Part shown: positions 1 to 11,647 of the stretch, one piece after another
Layout of the letters: the number at the start of each line of letters is the position of its first letter
Position numbering within the stretch: the stretch's first letter is position 1
From: Xanthostigma xanthostigma
Taxonomy: Eukaryota; Arthropoda; Insecta; Raphidioptera; Raphidiidae
NCBI GenBank assembly: GCA_963575645.1
Contig: OY754468.1
Location: 24,142,465 to 24,206,464 of the forward strand
DNA length: 64,000 nucleotides
Direction: 5' to 3'
Position numbers and translations under genes: made by a program
The notes under the pieces: generated by a model
The model's input: the letters and a program-made list of their open reading frames with translations, nothing else
The model's database searches: none
Told to the model about the DNA's origin: nothing

Positions 1-420
1 CCCAATTTATATTAGAGTAAGTTAGCTCTATCCGGGCGAAATCTTAGCGAAAATTTCCAAAAATAAAATTAATTATGCCACGCTTAAAAAGGAGTACCAA
101 TCTAATAATTCACAAACATATTTAAGACACGCAACAACTATTCACATATTTTAGATAAGGAACCATAATATTCAACACTGCAAGATATCAAGATTAAATC
201 TTTACATGCATATAATTCATTAAAAGTGAATTTTATCGCGTATATTTTTTGTTTCTAACTTCGATAGCCGGTTATTTAGGACACAATTTCTTATATGTTT
301 TCTAATAAAAACCTTTCGAATTTGTTTCCTAATGTTTTGTTCATAACTACCTTTGTTACAGATTAGACAGTTTAGAAAGTAAGACTCTGTTTACACGTTT
401 TCTGGTGTAGATTTTTATTA
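1..420. other. AT-rich stretch, nothing recognised
   Basis: No long reading frame, repeat structure or RNA gene is visible here. It is ordinary AT-rich non-coding sequence leading into the inverted repeat that begins near 421. Confidence 0.6.
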
Positions 421-550
421 ATAAAATAAAATAAAACTTACAGCTTTTTAGATAATTATAGTGATTTAATGTCACTTAATAACGAATATTAGTATCTAAT
501 ATTAAATCACGATAATTATTTAAAAGACTGTAAGTTTTATATTATTTTAT
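421..550. repeat. Short inverted-repeat element (MITE-like)
   Basis: Two 50-bp arms (421-470 and 501-550) are reverse complements with a few mismatches, separated by about 30 bp. The size and structure fit a small MITE or foldback element. No convincing target-site duplication was found, so the superfamily is open. Confidence 0.6.
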
Positions 551-2214
551 TGAACATCATGGATATGGTACAAAAAAAATTTTATTAATATGGAGACTTA
601 ATTAATTAATTATTTACTAATATGATCAAAATTAATCAGTACATTTTCGAGATGAATAATTCAGATAAGATATATTAGATGTCATATCCATCGTGATAAT
701 AATAATAATAAGAAAAATTACAGAATTGTGGACAAAAATATTAGATTTATAAATGTACGGAACGTCTAATATTTTTGTCTACAATCCTGCGATTTTTCTT
801 ATAATTAATTCAGATAAGTATTTTCAGATCTAGGTATATTTCCTTAGACGTTGGAAAAAAAGGGAAAGATAGTAATTTTTTGCTAATATCATCAAAATTT
901 AATAAACTATAATCACAGGTATATACCTTTCGATTAGTAAACGAGTTCTAATTATGAAACAGAATATAAAAAAATTTACCACAATTCCAAATCCGGAGAG
1001 AAACATTATAATATCTTTTCTGGCAACTTTATATTTTTATAATTTAGTTTTAGTGTCCATAGCTACGCTCAGGAAATTAACAATTTTTATGAAAAAAGAT
1101 GGTGGAGGTGCAGGGCTTTCATCAAATACTCTGAATATCATCTGTCCACCATCTTCTCATGTTGGTGTGCATTCCCAGAAACTTTGGAATAAATATGTAA
1201 TTATTTAATATATAATTGAAAAAAACCTGAACAGTTGTAAATTAAAAACTATTTCGTCATATTATTTCAATTTGAATCAAGGTTTAATTATTATAATATG
1301 GTGGACAGGAAAGTCAAGGCTGTAACAGCGGTCTTATTTAAAAATTTATTAGCGCTAATTTACTCTACAGTTTTTATAGATGAGCATTAAAAATAAAACC
1401 CAAAGTACTCGTTTTTGGGGTTCCTTTCTAAAAATTGAAAATTATGTGGGAAATGAAAATGCGTAATGTCAGTAGAATCAAAAACGTCTTGTGTGTGTGT
1501 GTGTGTGTAGAGATCAGTGGAACAGCTGACTTTCTGTGCATGAACCGTTCGGTTTTTCGTCACATAAATTTTCTGACGTAGGATCTAAACGTTTGTGTGT
1601 GTAGAGGGAAGCTTGAGTTGTTAGCACATAAAAAAAGTGTCCGTGAGAATATTCGCCACAATATTGTCACGTATATTGTGGACTTTCTGATAAATTATTA
1701 ATTTACTGTGCATTTCTGTACATTATTTGGAAAAACGGTGGAACCGCATGGTTAAAGTACGCACGCATACAAACAAGACTCGTTCATACATTATTTATGT
1801 ACACACTTACGTATTTACACTTGACATTGAGTAGCGAACAGGCGAGTTGTGTATACTATAAACAAGTGAGAATCGAGCACGCACACCATGGCACACTGTG
1901 ACACTAAAAATATTGAGGTTAAATACCTTCGCGCCTTCTCTCTGATTTATTTACGTATGTGTTTGTGTGCTGTCCGAAAGAAAGGTGTAACGTAAACAAC
2001 ACAAGCCCGTATTTATTGCACATATGTTAATATTTAACAATGCGTATAGAACAGAAAAGTACACGGTAATCGATTATATTCATAACAGTGATCTATAAAA
2101 ACCGTTCGCCCAAAGGAAAGGAGTGTTTATTTTTTTTTAATTTTGTTGGTTTCTGTTAATCTTTTCAGCGGGTATGATCTAAGCCAGGGACGTCTGAACA
2201 GGGTAAAATCAATA
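551..2214. other. Non-coding stretch with small inverted repeat and GT microsatellite
   Basis: No gene is supported. A second short inverted repeat lies at 711-800 (arms 711-745 and 765-800, with the core ACAAAAATATTAGA near each arm's inner end). A (GT)9 microsatellite is at 1491-1508. The 1480-2000 part is less AT-rich than its surroundings but shows no reading frame or splice structure that I trust. Confidence 0.6.
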
Positions 2215-2223
2215 AAATTCCAA

Positions 2224-2906
2224 GGGTCCAGTACAATAACTCGATGTGCCCAAATTTTGACTTTTTTTTAAGTCATAGAAAACGCAAAATTTTGACGTTC
2301 CAAAAAAAAAACTTCGCGGATTGTTCACAAATTTCTTTAAAAATATGTAAAAAAATGGAACTACTTTTCGTCTTTCATTGTGATTTTTTTAATCTAACAA
2401 ATCAGAAATCATATACACACGTCATAGTACCTGGTGTAGAATTACTGTATTACTATCTCACTTTGTATACACGACCACGTAATTGTTTTTTAAAAAACTC
2501 CCCCCAAACGCCCACTCCTTTTCACTGCATAAAAAAAAACGCCATCGCATCGACATGACCTCGTAATTGTTTTTTAAAGAACTTTCCCCAAATGCCGTTC
2601 CCTTTTCACTGCGCAAAAAAAACGCCATCGCATCGACACTATCCCGTAGTTTTTTTAAAGAACTCTTCCAAATTTCCTCCCCTTTTCACTGGGCAAAAAA
2701 GCGCCATCGTATCGACACGACCTCGTAATTGTTTTTTTTAAAGAACTCCCCCAAACGTCTTCCCCTTTTCACTGTGCAAAAAAAAAGATATATAAAAATC
2801 AATTTTCCGCACTTAAAACGGCTAACAACACTGTTATATGTTATATAAAATAATAACTGTGTATTTCCAGTGGATATTTTACACATCGAGTTATCGTACT
2901 CTAACC
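2224..2906. mobile_element. Non-autonomous DNA element, 9-bp target duplication, internal tandem repeats (copy 1)
   Basis: The ends are inverted: the left starts GGGTCCAGTACAATAACTCG and the right end, read on the minus strand, starts GGTTAGAGTACGATAACTCG. The element is flanked by a perfect 9-bp direct repeat, AAATTCCAA (2215-2223 and 2907-2915). A 9-bp duplication is typical of Mutator-like elements, so that assignment is likely but unproven. The centre (about 2471-2788) holds four imperfect ~80-bp tandem units, each with a CTCGTAATTG-like start, a run of C and a CACTG-rich end. There is no transposase. A shorter relative lies at 8411-8876. Confidence 0.75.
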
Positions 2907-2915
2907 AAATTCCAA

Positions 2916-5790
2916 AATGCCTAACGGCCCTTTAAAGTATTTTTAAAGCCGTTTGTAAAAATTACGCCGCTTTATTAGAAGTTACACTACTTTTGGCGCG
3001 CTATGAGAAAATGCGGAGAGTGAATAATTAAGATGCGCGCGCTCACTGTAACATGAAAATTAACATAACTCTCACAGAAAAAGAGTACCAACAGAATGAT
3101 TCGGATTTTTTAAATTTTAGGTACTGCAAAAAATCTCGGTACCCCTGCACTATAACTCGTATAATCGAGATTCTACTGTATGTTCATATTAATTTAAATT
3201 TTGTTAATTAGAATAAAGTCATAATGATTAGAAAATTAGAAATTGATCTGAATATAAAAACAAATTTCACATAATAAATTTATTACTATGATAATAAAAT
3301 TTTATAGATATTGTTATTCGATATCCAATAATCTCAGCCCTACTTGTTTCTAAGTAACATTTTTACTGTGTTGTCAACATTAAAATTCCAAACTGGCTAC
3401 ATGTATATCCACTTATATTTTTTTGTATTTTGAAATATATTTCGTAATAATTTAATAATATGTTATTGGCAAGTCCAACTCCGATGCAATCGTTGCGAAA
3501 TTTGTTTACAACAATTTTCTACAAATTATCTTAATTTTAAAATAGATTTTTTTGTTAAATAATTAGGTCTGTTTTTTTTCACTTACAATCGTTTTGCAAC
3601 ACAATTTCGAAAAACCTTGATTAAAAATGATTAACTTATGACAGTACTTACTTATAATTTTTAATTTTTAAAGACGTAAAAACAGTCAAAAATCGTTGTC
3701 AGACTTTTTATTAGGTAGAACATTATACTACAGAGTATAGACTATAATATGTGCATTGTACATGAAGCCTACTAGCGCCGCTAGTGGGTAATAGATAAAT
3801 ATTGAGCTCACTTTTTATTGTTTTATACTGCGAAATTTTGTATTGTTGCAAATCGCGACATGTTTCTGTGGTGGTAAGTCAAAAACTTTAGTTGACCATG
3901 ATGTGTCAAAAAAAAAATGTTATAAGCAAAATTGAAGTTAATTTTGTATAGGTACAATAAAATTCAGATTGTAAAGCAATTTTGGCAAGGTATTAAAGAA
4001 GTATCATTTAATGTGCTTGTCTTCATATAATATAAATAGCATAACATATAAGGTACGTGAAAATTATTTATTTCGGTTTTTTTTTGTACCAATTGGGCTT
4101 TTGAATGAAATTTTTTTTTGTCATAAATGGAAAGATCGTATATAAGTTTTATAACAAAACTATTTTTCTTTTTTTTATTTTCGTTATAATTGAAAAGTTA
4201 TATCAAATTAAAAATAAATTTTTGTACCCAGTTCCGAGAACGCGCCGACATTTCCCGAACATAATGTGACGTCATAATGTTTTAGTCAATACACATGTAG
4301 AAGCCATTGATAGTATACTGCGTAGTGCGTATATACATTTTACCATTATGACGTCACAACTGTCAAAAACAATTTTAGTGCGTTTGCAGTCACGTGATTT
4401 TTTTTAATATTTTATCAATTTTAAATTGCTTATAATTAATTTAAAAAAAGTTTTTTGAAAGTTTTTCGCATCGATTATCAATATTATTTATAATAAAGTT
4501 TTAAAATACAATAAAAAAATCGATAATTATTTTTTTTTCAAAAGCCTAATTATTAATTTGTTTAAACTGACAGCGTAACCTCAAACTATGGCGTCATATG
4601 ATCTCTATTTTACTTAAATCGCCATCAGCACAAGAGCCCGGAACACAACAAGCATTTCCAGATTGCCTAGTTTTGCCCATGATTTCTTTGTAATTAAAAA
4701 ACTTTATAAAGTTATGACTATTGTCACTTTTAATAAACAGTGCTCATCATATTATACGGAAAATTTGAGCTTGAAGTTTACCTTAGTGCCCACCACGAAC
4801 GCTCGCATCGATACTATTTGTAACTCCGCCTCCTTGCATTTATAGAAAATATTCATAGAAAAACAGGAAAAAACAATTGTTAAACATTTCGGAAAGAAGA
4901 TCATTTTACGAGCTAAATTTTGACACAATTCCTACAAAAAAATATTTCTGAAGGGAAATTGTTTTACATATATGCATTTCTGTATCCCACTGTGCTTCTC
5001 AACCTTAGTAATTCGAAAGATCCACATCTCAGAAATATATTTTGTTAGTACCAATTTATATTTTTTGAAACACAAATCTATAGGTACTAAACTGTTTGAT
5101 CAAATAATATTTTTAATCTACAATGAAATTGTTCATGTTTTATCATTATCTACTGATCTGTGACATTTATGCAGTATTGTGTTAAATTGATTTTTTTTTG
5201 CGCTTAGTTAGTAAGTGATGTGCGATGACACGCCCTTTGTGCAATGTTTTGTTATTTATAAATGAAACACATGTATACCACAGACACATAATATTTTCAT
5301 GCTCCCCTGCTATATTGGTGGACATTTCAAATTGTGTCATATAAGATCGAAGGTCAGTTATATTTATTATGATTCTGTAAACAAATCTATAAACACTGCT
5401 CTGCTTAATAACCGTATACTGAACCGTACATCACAATCATAAAATAGAGTAGGTAAATTAGTTTTCACTATATCATTTTTCGACATTCACTCAGACTTAA
5501 AAGTTAAAACTGTTTTTTTCTTGCTATAAATAATTAGTTACTACTTCACGACGTACCGCTAATAAAACCATTAATATAGATAGATAAATTATGTAGCTTA
5601 TTATTTTATTTTCTTATAAAACTTAATAAGATTTATTATCATTAAAATGACAGTTTCGACACGTGGAGAAAGTTATATTAGTTCATAATATTTTATAGTT
5701 AATAATTATTTTAAACAAGAAAATTCGATACGTGTATGGAATAGATAGTATACCTACATTTTATTATAAATTATATGTAGATAATATTAA
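2916..5790. other. Long AT-rich non-coding stretch
   Basis: I see no gene. The only notable feature is a pair of CRE-like octamers (TGACGTCA) inside 14-bp inverted arms at 4266-4279 and 4344-4357. The small frames around 4663-4845 and 4972-5163 have no recognisable protein features and look like chance openings. Confidence 0.6.
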
Positions 5791-5926
5791 CTCTGTTCCA
5801 ACCTATCTGTGAACGGTAACAGAATCGTCACAGTTTTGCGCAGTAGCACAAAAACCAATACAAACAGTTTCGTTTTAGTTACTGCACATGACTGTGACGG
5901 TTCTGTAACCGTTCGCAGGAACAGAG
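5791..5926. mobile_element. 136-bp MITE (family shared with 39561-39697)
   Basis: Terminal inverted repeats of about 50 bp start with CTCTGTTCC and contain the motif GAACGGTAACAGAA followed by a CGTCACAG block. A relative of almost the same length (137 bp) sits at 39561-39697 with the motif AACGGTAACGAAACCGTCA. The family is unassigned and no clear target duplication is visible. Confidence 0.7.
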
Positions 5927-6153
5927 CTATTATAAGAAATACATATTACTGATCATTGATAAATATCACTTATAAACTACATCAAGTGCTAAGGTTATCT
6001 AGAGTTAGTATCAATTTATATTTAATTTTAAATTGAAAGTTGGTAAGAGTCTAAATTAGATTTTCAATTTATTAACAAAAATAATAAATTAAAAATATGA
6101 ATTGTTGCTACGCCCAAATAAGCTTAGTTGTTGGTGGCCTTAAAATATATATA

Positions 6154-6441
6154 AAGGGTGTCCTGCGACGCGGATGATTTAGTTACCCTGCACAATTTCA
6201 AGTCGAAAATATCTTTTACCTACACATGTGCCCAAAACTCAATTAGGTATTAACAAATGCACATGATATGCATTTGGTTTTATTAATCAAACGTTACGTG
6301 GTATACGTTTGCTATGCTCGCCTTATACATTTAATATCGCCGAAAATTCCGTTAATAATCCAGTGTTGAACATATTATGTGTAAGTAATTGGCTAAGGAA
6401 TACATCCTTATGCTTTGTCACAAGCGTTGCGGGACACCCTG
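6154..6441. mobile_element. Mariner-like MITE, TA target duplication
   Basis: The left end AAGGGTGTCCTGCGACGC and the minus-strand reading of the right end, CAGGGTGTCCCGCAACGC, form terminal inverted repeats. Both ends are flanked by TA (6152-6153 and 6442-6443), the duplication of the Tc1/mariner/pogo superfamily. At 288 bp there is no room for a transposase. Confidence 0.75.
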
Positions 6442-6443
6442 TA

Positions 6444-7125
6444 TTCTGCGACTAAATAAACAAATGATTCATGGTACACTAAAAATTAGTAAAACAAATT
6501 TACCATCAAAGATGGTGTCAAATCCGCTTACAAAATTCTGTGTTGCTTCAAGAACACGTGCAATCATACCGACAGAGATTTCAACGCTTGTATAGAACAG
6601 TAGCTTGAAGCAGTAATTATTGTACTTAACGATCTCTAAAATATGACAACGCATAAATAATGAATCAATAATAAAAACTTAGGTGACACGCGGAACTTTC
6701 AACGTTTCATAAGACAATAACAATTTTAACGTCTTTTAAGAGACAAACTAAATGACGTTTGATCGTCGCTTGCCATAAGTATAGACTGCAAGTGTCATCA
6801 ATTACCGTTGTCAACTAATAAATGGCCCGTTTATGGTTTTAAGGTGAAAGCTTGTGCTATGGGTTGATGTATTGTAAGTTTTATAACGCCTACTTCACTC
6901 ATTTATCCAGAGGTGGATCTAGGTTTCTTGGGGTCTAGGGCTTTTTGAAGTTCATTGGATCCCCATTTTGTTGTTAGATTAAGAATCTTTAAATTGAAGT
7001 TTAAAATTAATTTTTAATAGCATCGAGACCAGAATTGAAACTTGGTGACCCGATCAAAATATTGTCGATTATCACTTTACATAATTTTACAATATTTTTT
7101 CGTTATGAGGTTTAAAAAATATATA
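6444..7125. other. Non-coding stretch
   Basis: No supported gene. The overlapping small frames on both strands near 6389-6654 show no domain or splice structure. Confidence 0.55.
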
Positions 7126-7370
7126 CATTTGACCCACAGTAATCCGACCCCTGTCTAATCCGGCACCCTTTATAATCCGACATGCCTATATAATAGTAGT
7201 TTTATTAACTAAGTCTCATATCGTATATTAATTTGTATGTCATTTGTCGGGTTACATAGTACTCCTTTTCAAAAAAGTTCCGGGGTCGGTGACAGATTTC
7301 TATAGTCCGACAAATTCGATCATTCGACACCGTCTTACAAAACGTTTGTCGGATTACCGCGGGTCACCTG
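7126..7370. mobile_element. pogo-like MITE, TA target duplication
   Basis: The right end read on the minus strand is CAGGTGACCCGCGGTAATCC; the left end is CATTTGACCCACAGTAATCC. Both are flanked by TA (7124-7125 and 7371-7372). GTAATCCGAC motifs also recur just inside both ends. The CAG-start, ACCC-containing terminus and TA duplication fit pogo/Tigger-type non-autonomous elements. Length is 245 bp and nothing is coded. Confidence 0.7.
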
Positions 7371-7372
7371 TA

Positions 7373-7905
7373 TTTGGAAATAGTCTGTTCGTCATATTTT
7401 TCCCACCCATAGATTTATATCTCTGTTTTGGCACTCAACAATTAAACTGTATAATACACCTGCAACGCATGTCAAAGTTATTATTGTAATATCACGTCAT
7501 TGTTGAGTGTGTTTCACACTTGCGCATGTCTGCAAGTCAATGTATTGCGGTTTTGCATTTCCGTTTTGGAAAGAAAATAGAAAACACAGTACAGAAGTGA
7601 AAGTACAAAGCAATAAAACACGAGTTCTCACGCGCACTTGCTAAATGCATTCGAAGCTCTGTTCATTTTCTATATAAGCATTGACGTCTCTTGTCTCTTC
7701 TGTGCAATCAATTAATTACAAGTTATATTCGTTCAGTATATAATGAGCATTTGTGAGTAATTATTGCAATCAATTATGTAAATGACTTTCCCACTTTGTA
7801 TAAACAGCATTTTTTTTGTCTGCAGTTTTTATTGTAAACCCTCGTACTTTCTTGTCAACGTTGCGTTTCCATAGTGATTTTTACTGTGAAATTAAAAACG
7901 TTCAA
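7373..7905. other. Non-coding stretch
   Basis: No gene or repeat recognised. A reading frame near 7244-7489 mostly overlaps the pogo-like MITE and is not credible. Confidence 0.5.
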
Positions 7906-7907
7906 TA

Positions 7908-8176
7908 GGTCAGTAAAATGAAGATGATTTGACTCTAAACTTTTCCACAAAATCTCAAAAGGGTGCAAATTTGAGGGAAGATTTATATAAGTATGATACA
8001 CAATCTGTCAAAATTGCACCTTCCTGAAATTACTGGAACTTGTTAAAAAAAGAGTTAAAAACTGTGTTTCATCAGTGTTTTTGCTTGTATCTTGTCAAAA
8101 TTGAACATTGTAACCATGGAAAAGTTCTTCTAATTTTCGAATTTGTGGAAACGGAGTTATTGTCATTTTACTGGTC
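7908..8176 (+). mobile_element. Mariner-like MITE, TA duplication (copy 1 of family shared with 30164-30426)
   Basis: The ends GGTCAGTAAAATGA and, on the minus strand, GACCAGTAAAATGA are inverted and flanked by TA (7906-7907 and 8177-8178). The interior includes GGGTGCAAATTTGAGGG and a block related to the other copy, which lies in the opposite orientation near 30.2 kb. Two independent copies with matching ends support a real family. Confidence 0.75.
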
Positions 8177-8410
8177 TATCAAAGCCAGTGCAGCTAAATC
8201 TGCTTTAAAAGAGAATTTGGCGTACCTACCTCTACTAGAAACCCAATATTAAATAAAATATTATTTATTTGTAGATATTGAAATATGCACCTTTAATTAA
8301 GAAATATAAAAAAACTAAAAAGAGATTAGTAAATAAGCTAAAATTTTGAAGTTTTTGCTTTGCAATAATGTGTTAATTTGATTTATTTCGATAAATTAAA
8401 TAAAATTTAT

Positions 8411-8876
8411 GGGTCCAGTACGATAACTCGTGTCTCCAAATTTTTACTTTTTTTAAGTCATAGAAAACGTTAAATTTTTCGTCCCAAAAAAAAAACAAAC
8501 TTTGCGGATTAATCACAAATTTCCTCAAAAACACGTAAAAACTTTTCGTTTTTCACTGAAATTTTTTGAATCTAACCAATCAGAAATCACATATTATACA
8601 CATCATAGCAACTGGTGTAGAATTACTGTATTACTGTCTCACTTTGTGTACATTACCCTGTATAATTGTTCTTTAAAGAACTCCCTCCAAACGCCCTCCC
8701 CTACGACTTCGTAATTGTTTTTTATAAAGAACTGCCCCTAACGCAAAAAAACTAAGTTATAAAAATCAATTTTCCGCACTTAAAACGGCTAATAACACTA
8801 TGTATGTTATTTAAAATAATAGGTAATAGTGTATTTACAATGGATATTTTGCACATCGAGTTATCGTACTCTAACC
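8411..8876. mobile_element. Copy 2 of the element at 2224-2906
   Basis: It begins GGGTCCAGTACGATAACTCG and ends with the inverted form of GGTTAGAGTACGATAACTCG, as copy 1 does. The interior is collinear with copy 1, but the ~80-bp tandem array is reduced to about two shortened units (8640-8750). No clear target duplication remains here. Confidence 0.75.
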
Positions 8877-9628
8877 ACCTTATATATTTTCCTGATTGGT
8901 ATGAAGTAGAATGGATATAAGAATATTCATTCTGGGTTTGTTTTTATGTTTTGTGAAAATTATTTGAAATTATGGCTACCTATGTGAGTGGATTTTGGTT
9001 TTAACGTTACATAATTTAAAGAAATTAATCTTGAAATAACGTTTTATACAGTGCAAAAAGTTTGGTGAAGACTTTTTACTCCCAAAGATGATACTCTTCA
9101 AAGAAAAATATTGTCTGGGGAGCCATGCAGTCCTAGATAGTAGGACATACCTATATAATTATGCTTGTAGCTGACACAATTTTTTTAGAAAACATTTTTT
9201 TTCTCGAATTCTGTAAATTTTAGGGGAAAAAATATTAATATTTTATGAAAAGCTATTAAAGGTTCTCTCTCTCTCTCTCAAACGCCTTGCTTATGTTATG
9301 TCGCTTCTAAAGGTTTTGAATTATTGTACAGTATATCCGTTATCGCTCTCCATTTACATATTATTTTATATCAGTGGGCAATGATACAATGTCTATCGAC
9401 TATCGGTGACAAACACGATATATCAACAGATCAATCTCCCGGATACGCGACGTGACCGACCGACCGACTCTCCGCATTCAGTGATCGTCACATCTTTATC
9501 CGATATAGATAATTGTACGACATGCGTACAGACAACAGTTATAATAGCTTCTTATTTAGTACCGGCATTCAATTGTTATGTTTCATTTGTTCTTGTTGTA
9601 TCACTGACCCAAACAATGCGTTACATAC
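8877..9628. other. Non-coding stretch with CT microsatellite
   Basis: Contains a (TC)8 tract at 9264-9279 and otherwise no recognisable feature. The plus-strand frame at 9406-9663 has no domain signature and overlaps the minus-strand candidate exon. Confidence 0.5.
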
Positions 9629-9874
9629 CTGTACGTAAGGTACATAACCTACAATCGATATAATACTGTCCACTGTTTTTATTTCATTTAATTCAATTCT
9701 ACAACATGCCAGTATACCTAAATAAAAACTTACTGTGGTTAAAATTACGAGTAAACCTAGTCCCGGTTTGAAATTATTATTAGGAGAATATTTTGAGAGT
9801 ATTTTGACCTTCTGCTTTTTCAAGTTGCGTAGAATAGTAGATTGTGTATCAAGGGCGCAATTAAAGCAATACAA
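9629..9874 (-). CDS. Candidate coding exon, unidentified (weak)
   Basis: An open minus-strand frame reads about 80 codons. It has a basic segment (LRNLKKQKVKILSK) followed by a hydrophobic segment (GLGLLVILTTVSFYLGILAC) that could be a membrane span. It ends at a strong splice donor, CAG followed by GTATGT, with the intron starting at 9628. A possible but weak acceptor lies at 9812 (GCAG), which would give a 61-codon exon in phase 0. The layout vaguely resembles part of a multi-pass receptor, but I cannot name a family. The frame could also be chance, since the acceptor lacks a pyrimidine tract. A hAT MITE lies just upstream. Confidence 0.2.
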
Positions 9875-9892
9875 AATATTTAAAGTAAGTAT

Positions 9893-10266
9893 TAGAGCTG
9901 TAAAAGTAACGAGAAATTGTGTACCCGTATGTATTCGTTACTTAAAGAACCAGTACCCGTTACTTTCGTATCGTTACCTTACTCGTTACTTTTCATACGA
10001 CATAAAATCGTGTATAACAGCATCAAGAAGTGTATGTTCTCTGGCATCAAGCATGTACCATTCCATCGAGGTGCGTGGCATCGTGATACGGTATGACTTC
10101 GTTCGTATTTCGTATAACCGCATTAAACGAGTCGAAATGACTCCATGTCAGTTCGATACGACAGATGCGAGTAACGAAATGAATTTGTAAGTAACGATTC
10201 GGTACTTCGAGTCAGACGATGTACCCGTTACTCAGTAACGAATACATACGGTTTGTTACAGCTCTA
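9893..10266. mobile_element. hAT-like MITE, 8-bp target duplication
   Basis: The ends are inverted: left TAGAGCTGTAA, right (minus strand) TAGAGCTGTAAC, with a further shared inner block CGTATGTATTCGTTACT. A perfect 8-bp direct repeat GTAAGTAT flanks the element (9885-9892 and 10267-10274), the hallmark of hAT insertion. GTTACT/GTAACG motifs recur through the 374-bp interior, which codes for nothing. Confidence 0.85.
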
Positions 10267-10274
10267 GTAAGTAT

Positions 10275-11124
10275 ATAAGAGTTACGTACAATCAAATCTT
10301 GATTATTCGAGCTATTGTGGACCGATCCTATACGTCGAATAATCGAAAAACTCATAAAAAGATTTTAAAAAGACTACATATATATTTTATGACTAAATAA
10401 AAACTTTACTGTTTAAAATATCATCCAAAAACAATCGCATTATGCTCTGATAACCCGGCCTCTTACGCACATGGGAATTAAAATTAAATGTAGGTAAATC
10501 GCAAATTCGGATAAAACGGGCTCGGTTAATGCTTGTACTTATACTACTGTATTCTGTTTGTAGTTTGACTGAAGCTTTGTATATTCACACTTAAATCGTG
10601 AATAAGAAGACTGCAGATGGAACGAGAATCATTGACCTCTGGTGTTTATGTAAAAAATAAGTTCAGTTTGTTTTTGCAATTAGAATATGGAAACTAAAAG
10701 TTTGTAAAAGGCAATCTAATATAACGATATCGTACGGTATTCTAATTATGTATATGAATAGTTTTCCAAAAAAGTTCTGAATAAATCAAATCAGAGTTCT
10801 ATGTAAATTAAGGCTCCGGGCTCGTATGAAAAGATTCAATCCATACATTCCCTGTGGAGATATATAACATTGGCTTTTTAAGACCCTCAATTGCTAGGAT
10901 TATTTAGACCTAGCACCAACATTTTCAATTTATTATTATTTTTTTATTATCCAACTGAGAAATGAATTTAAAAATATCTTGATAATTAAATTCCCTTACT
11001 CAACTAAAGAGTACTACGATATTAGCATTATTTAATTTTTTATGTATTTTTTGTTTATATATGTATTGACTTATTCTACGCCAATTTTTGGTATTTAATG
11101 AATGAATAAATATTTATCTATCTA
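10275..11124. other. Non-coding stretch
   Basis: No gene or clear repeat boundary seen. It ends with a TATC-rich tract that forms the left side of the Penelope-derivative insertion. Confidence 0.5.
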
Positions 11125-11386
11125 CAATAAATAAAATTATCGACCAATTTTTCAGACAATATATTAACAATATTTATATTTTAAAAATATCTATCACGAA
11201 TTGCTTTCAAAATAAATAGAAATTAATTATTAATTATTTTTTTATATTTTTAGATCCGTTCTGAAGAAGATCCAAATCCGGATCGAAACGTTAATGTATT
11301 AATTTTATATGTTAATATATTGTCTGAAAAATTGGTCGATAATTTTATTTATTGAAGAGTTCTAATCAGACGTTAATCAAAGATTT
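11125..11386. mobile_element. Deleted Penelope-like element derivative (arm only)
   Basis: It starts with the same ~45 bp as the Penelope element at 26475 (CAATAAATAAAATTATCG), then jumps to about 215 bp matching that element's right arm and its 32-bp terminal tail ending AATCAAAGATTT. It includes the CTGAAGA...GAAAC motif at 11261-11288. The flanks share an ATTTATCTATCTA-type sequence, consistent with a target duplication in a TATC tract. No coding remains. Confidence 0.75.
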
Positions 11387-11647
11387 GAATTTATCTATCT
11401 ATCTACTGTTACCAATTCTACCAGTTAGAATCTAGGATCTTAGATGCTTGTAATAGAGGAGGCATGGACACACTCGGCTATTCTAAACCCACCACCATTC
11501 TCAGCTGTTTTCACTTGTGTTCCATTCACATTTCTAAATTAACTCGAAAACGAAAGGTTCTTTCAACTCAATACTGGCGCCAAGCAAATAAATAACACAA
11601 TAAATTCAAATTATATTTGTTATTAGTGACAGTTATATATACCAATA

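Noticed and set aside
9735..10190. 151-codon plus-strand frame, one of the longer ones outside retroelements
   Set aside because: Most of it lies inside the 9893-10266 hAT MITE and follows its GTTACT-rich internal repeats.
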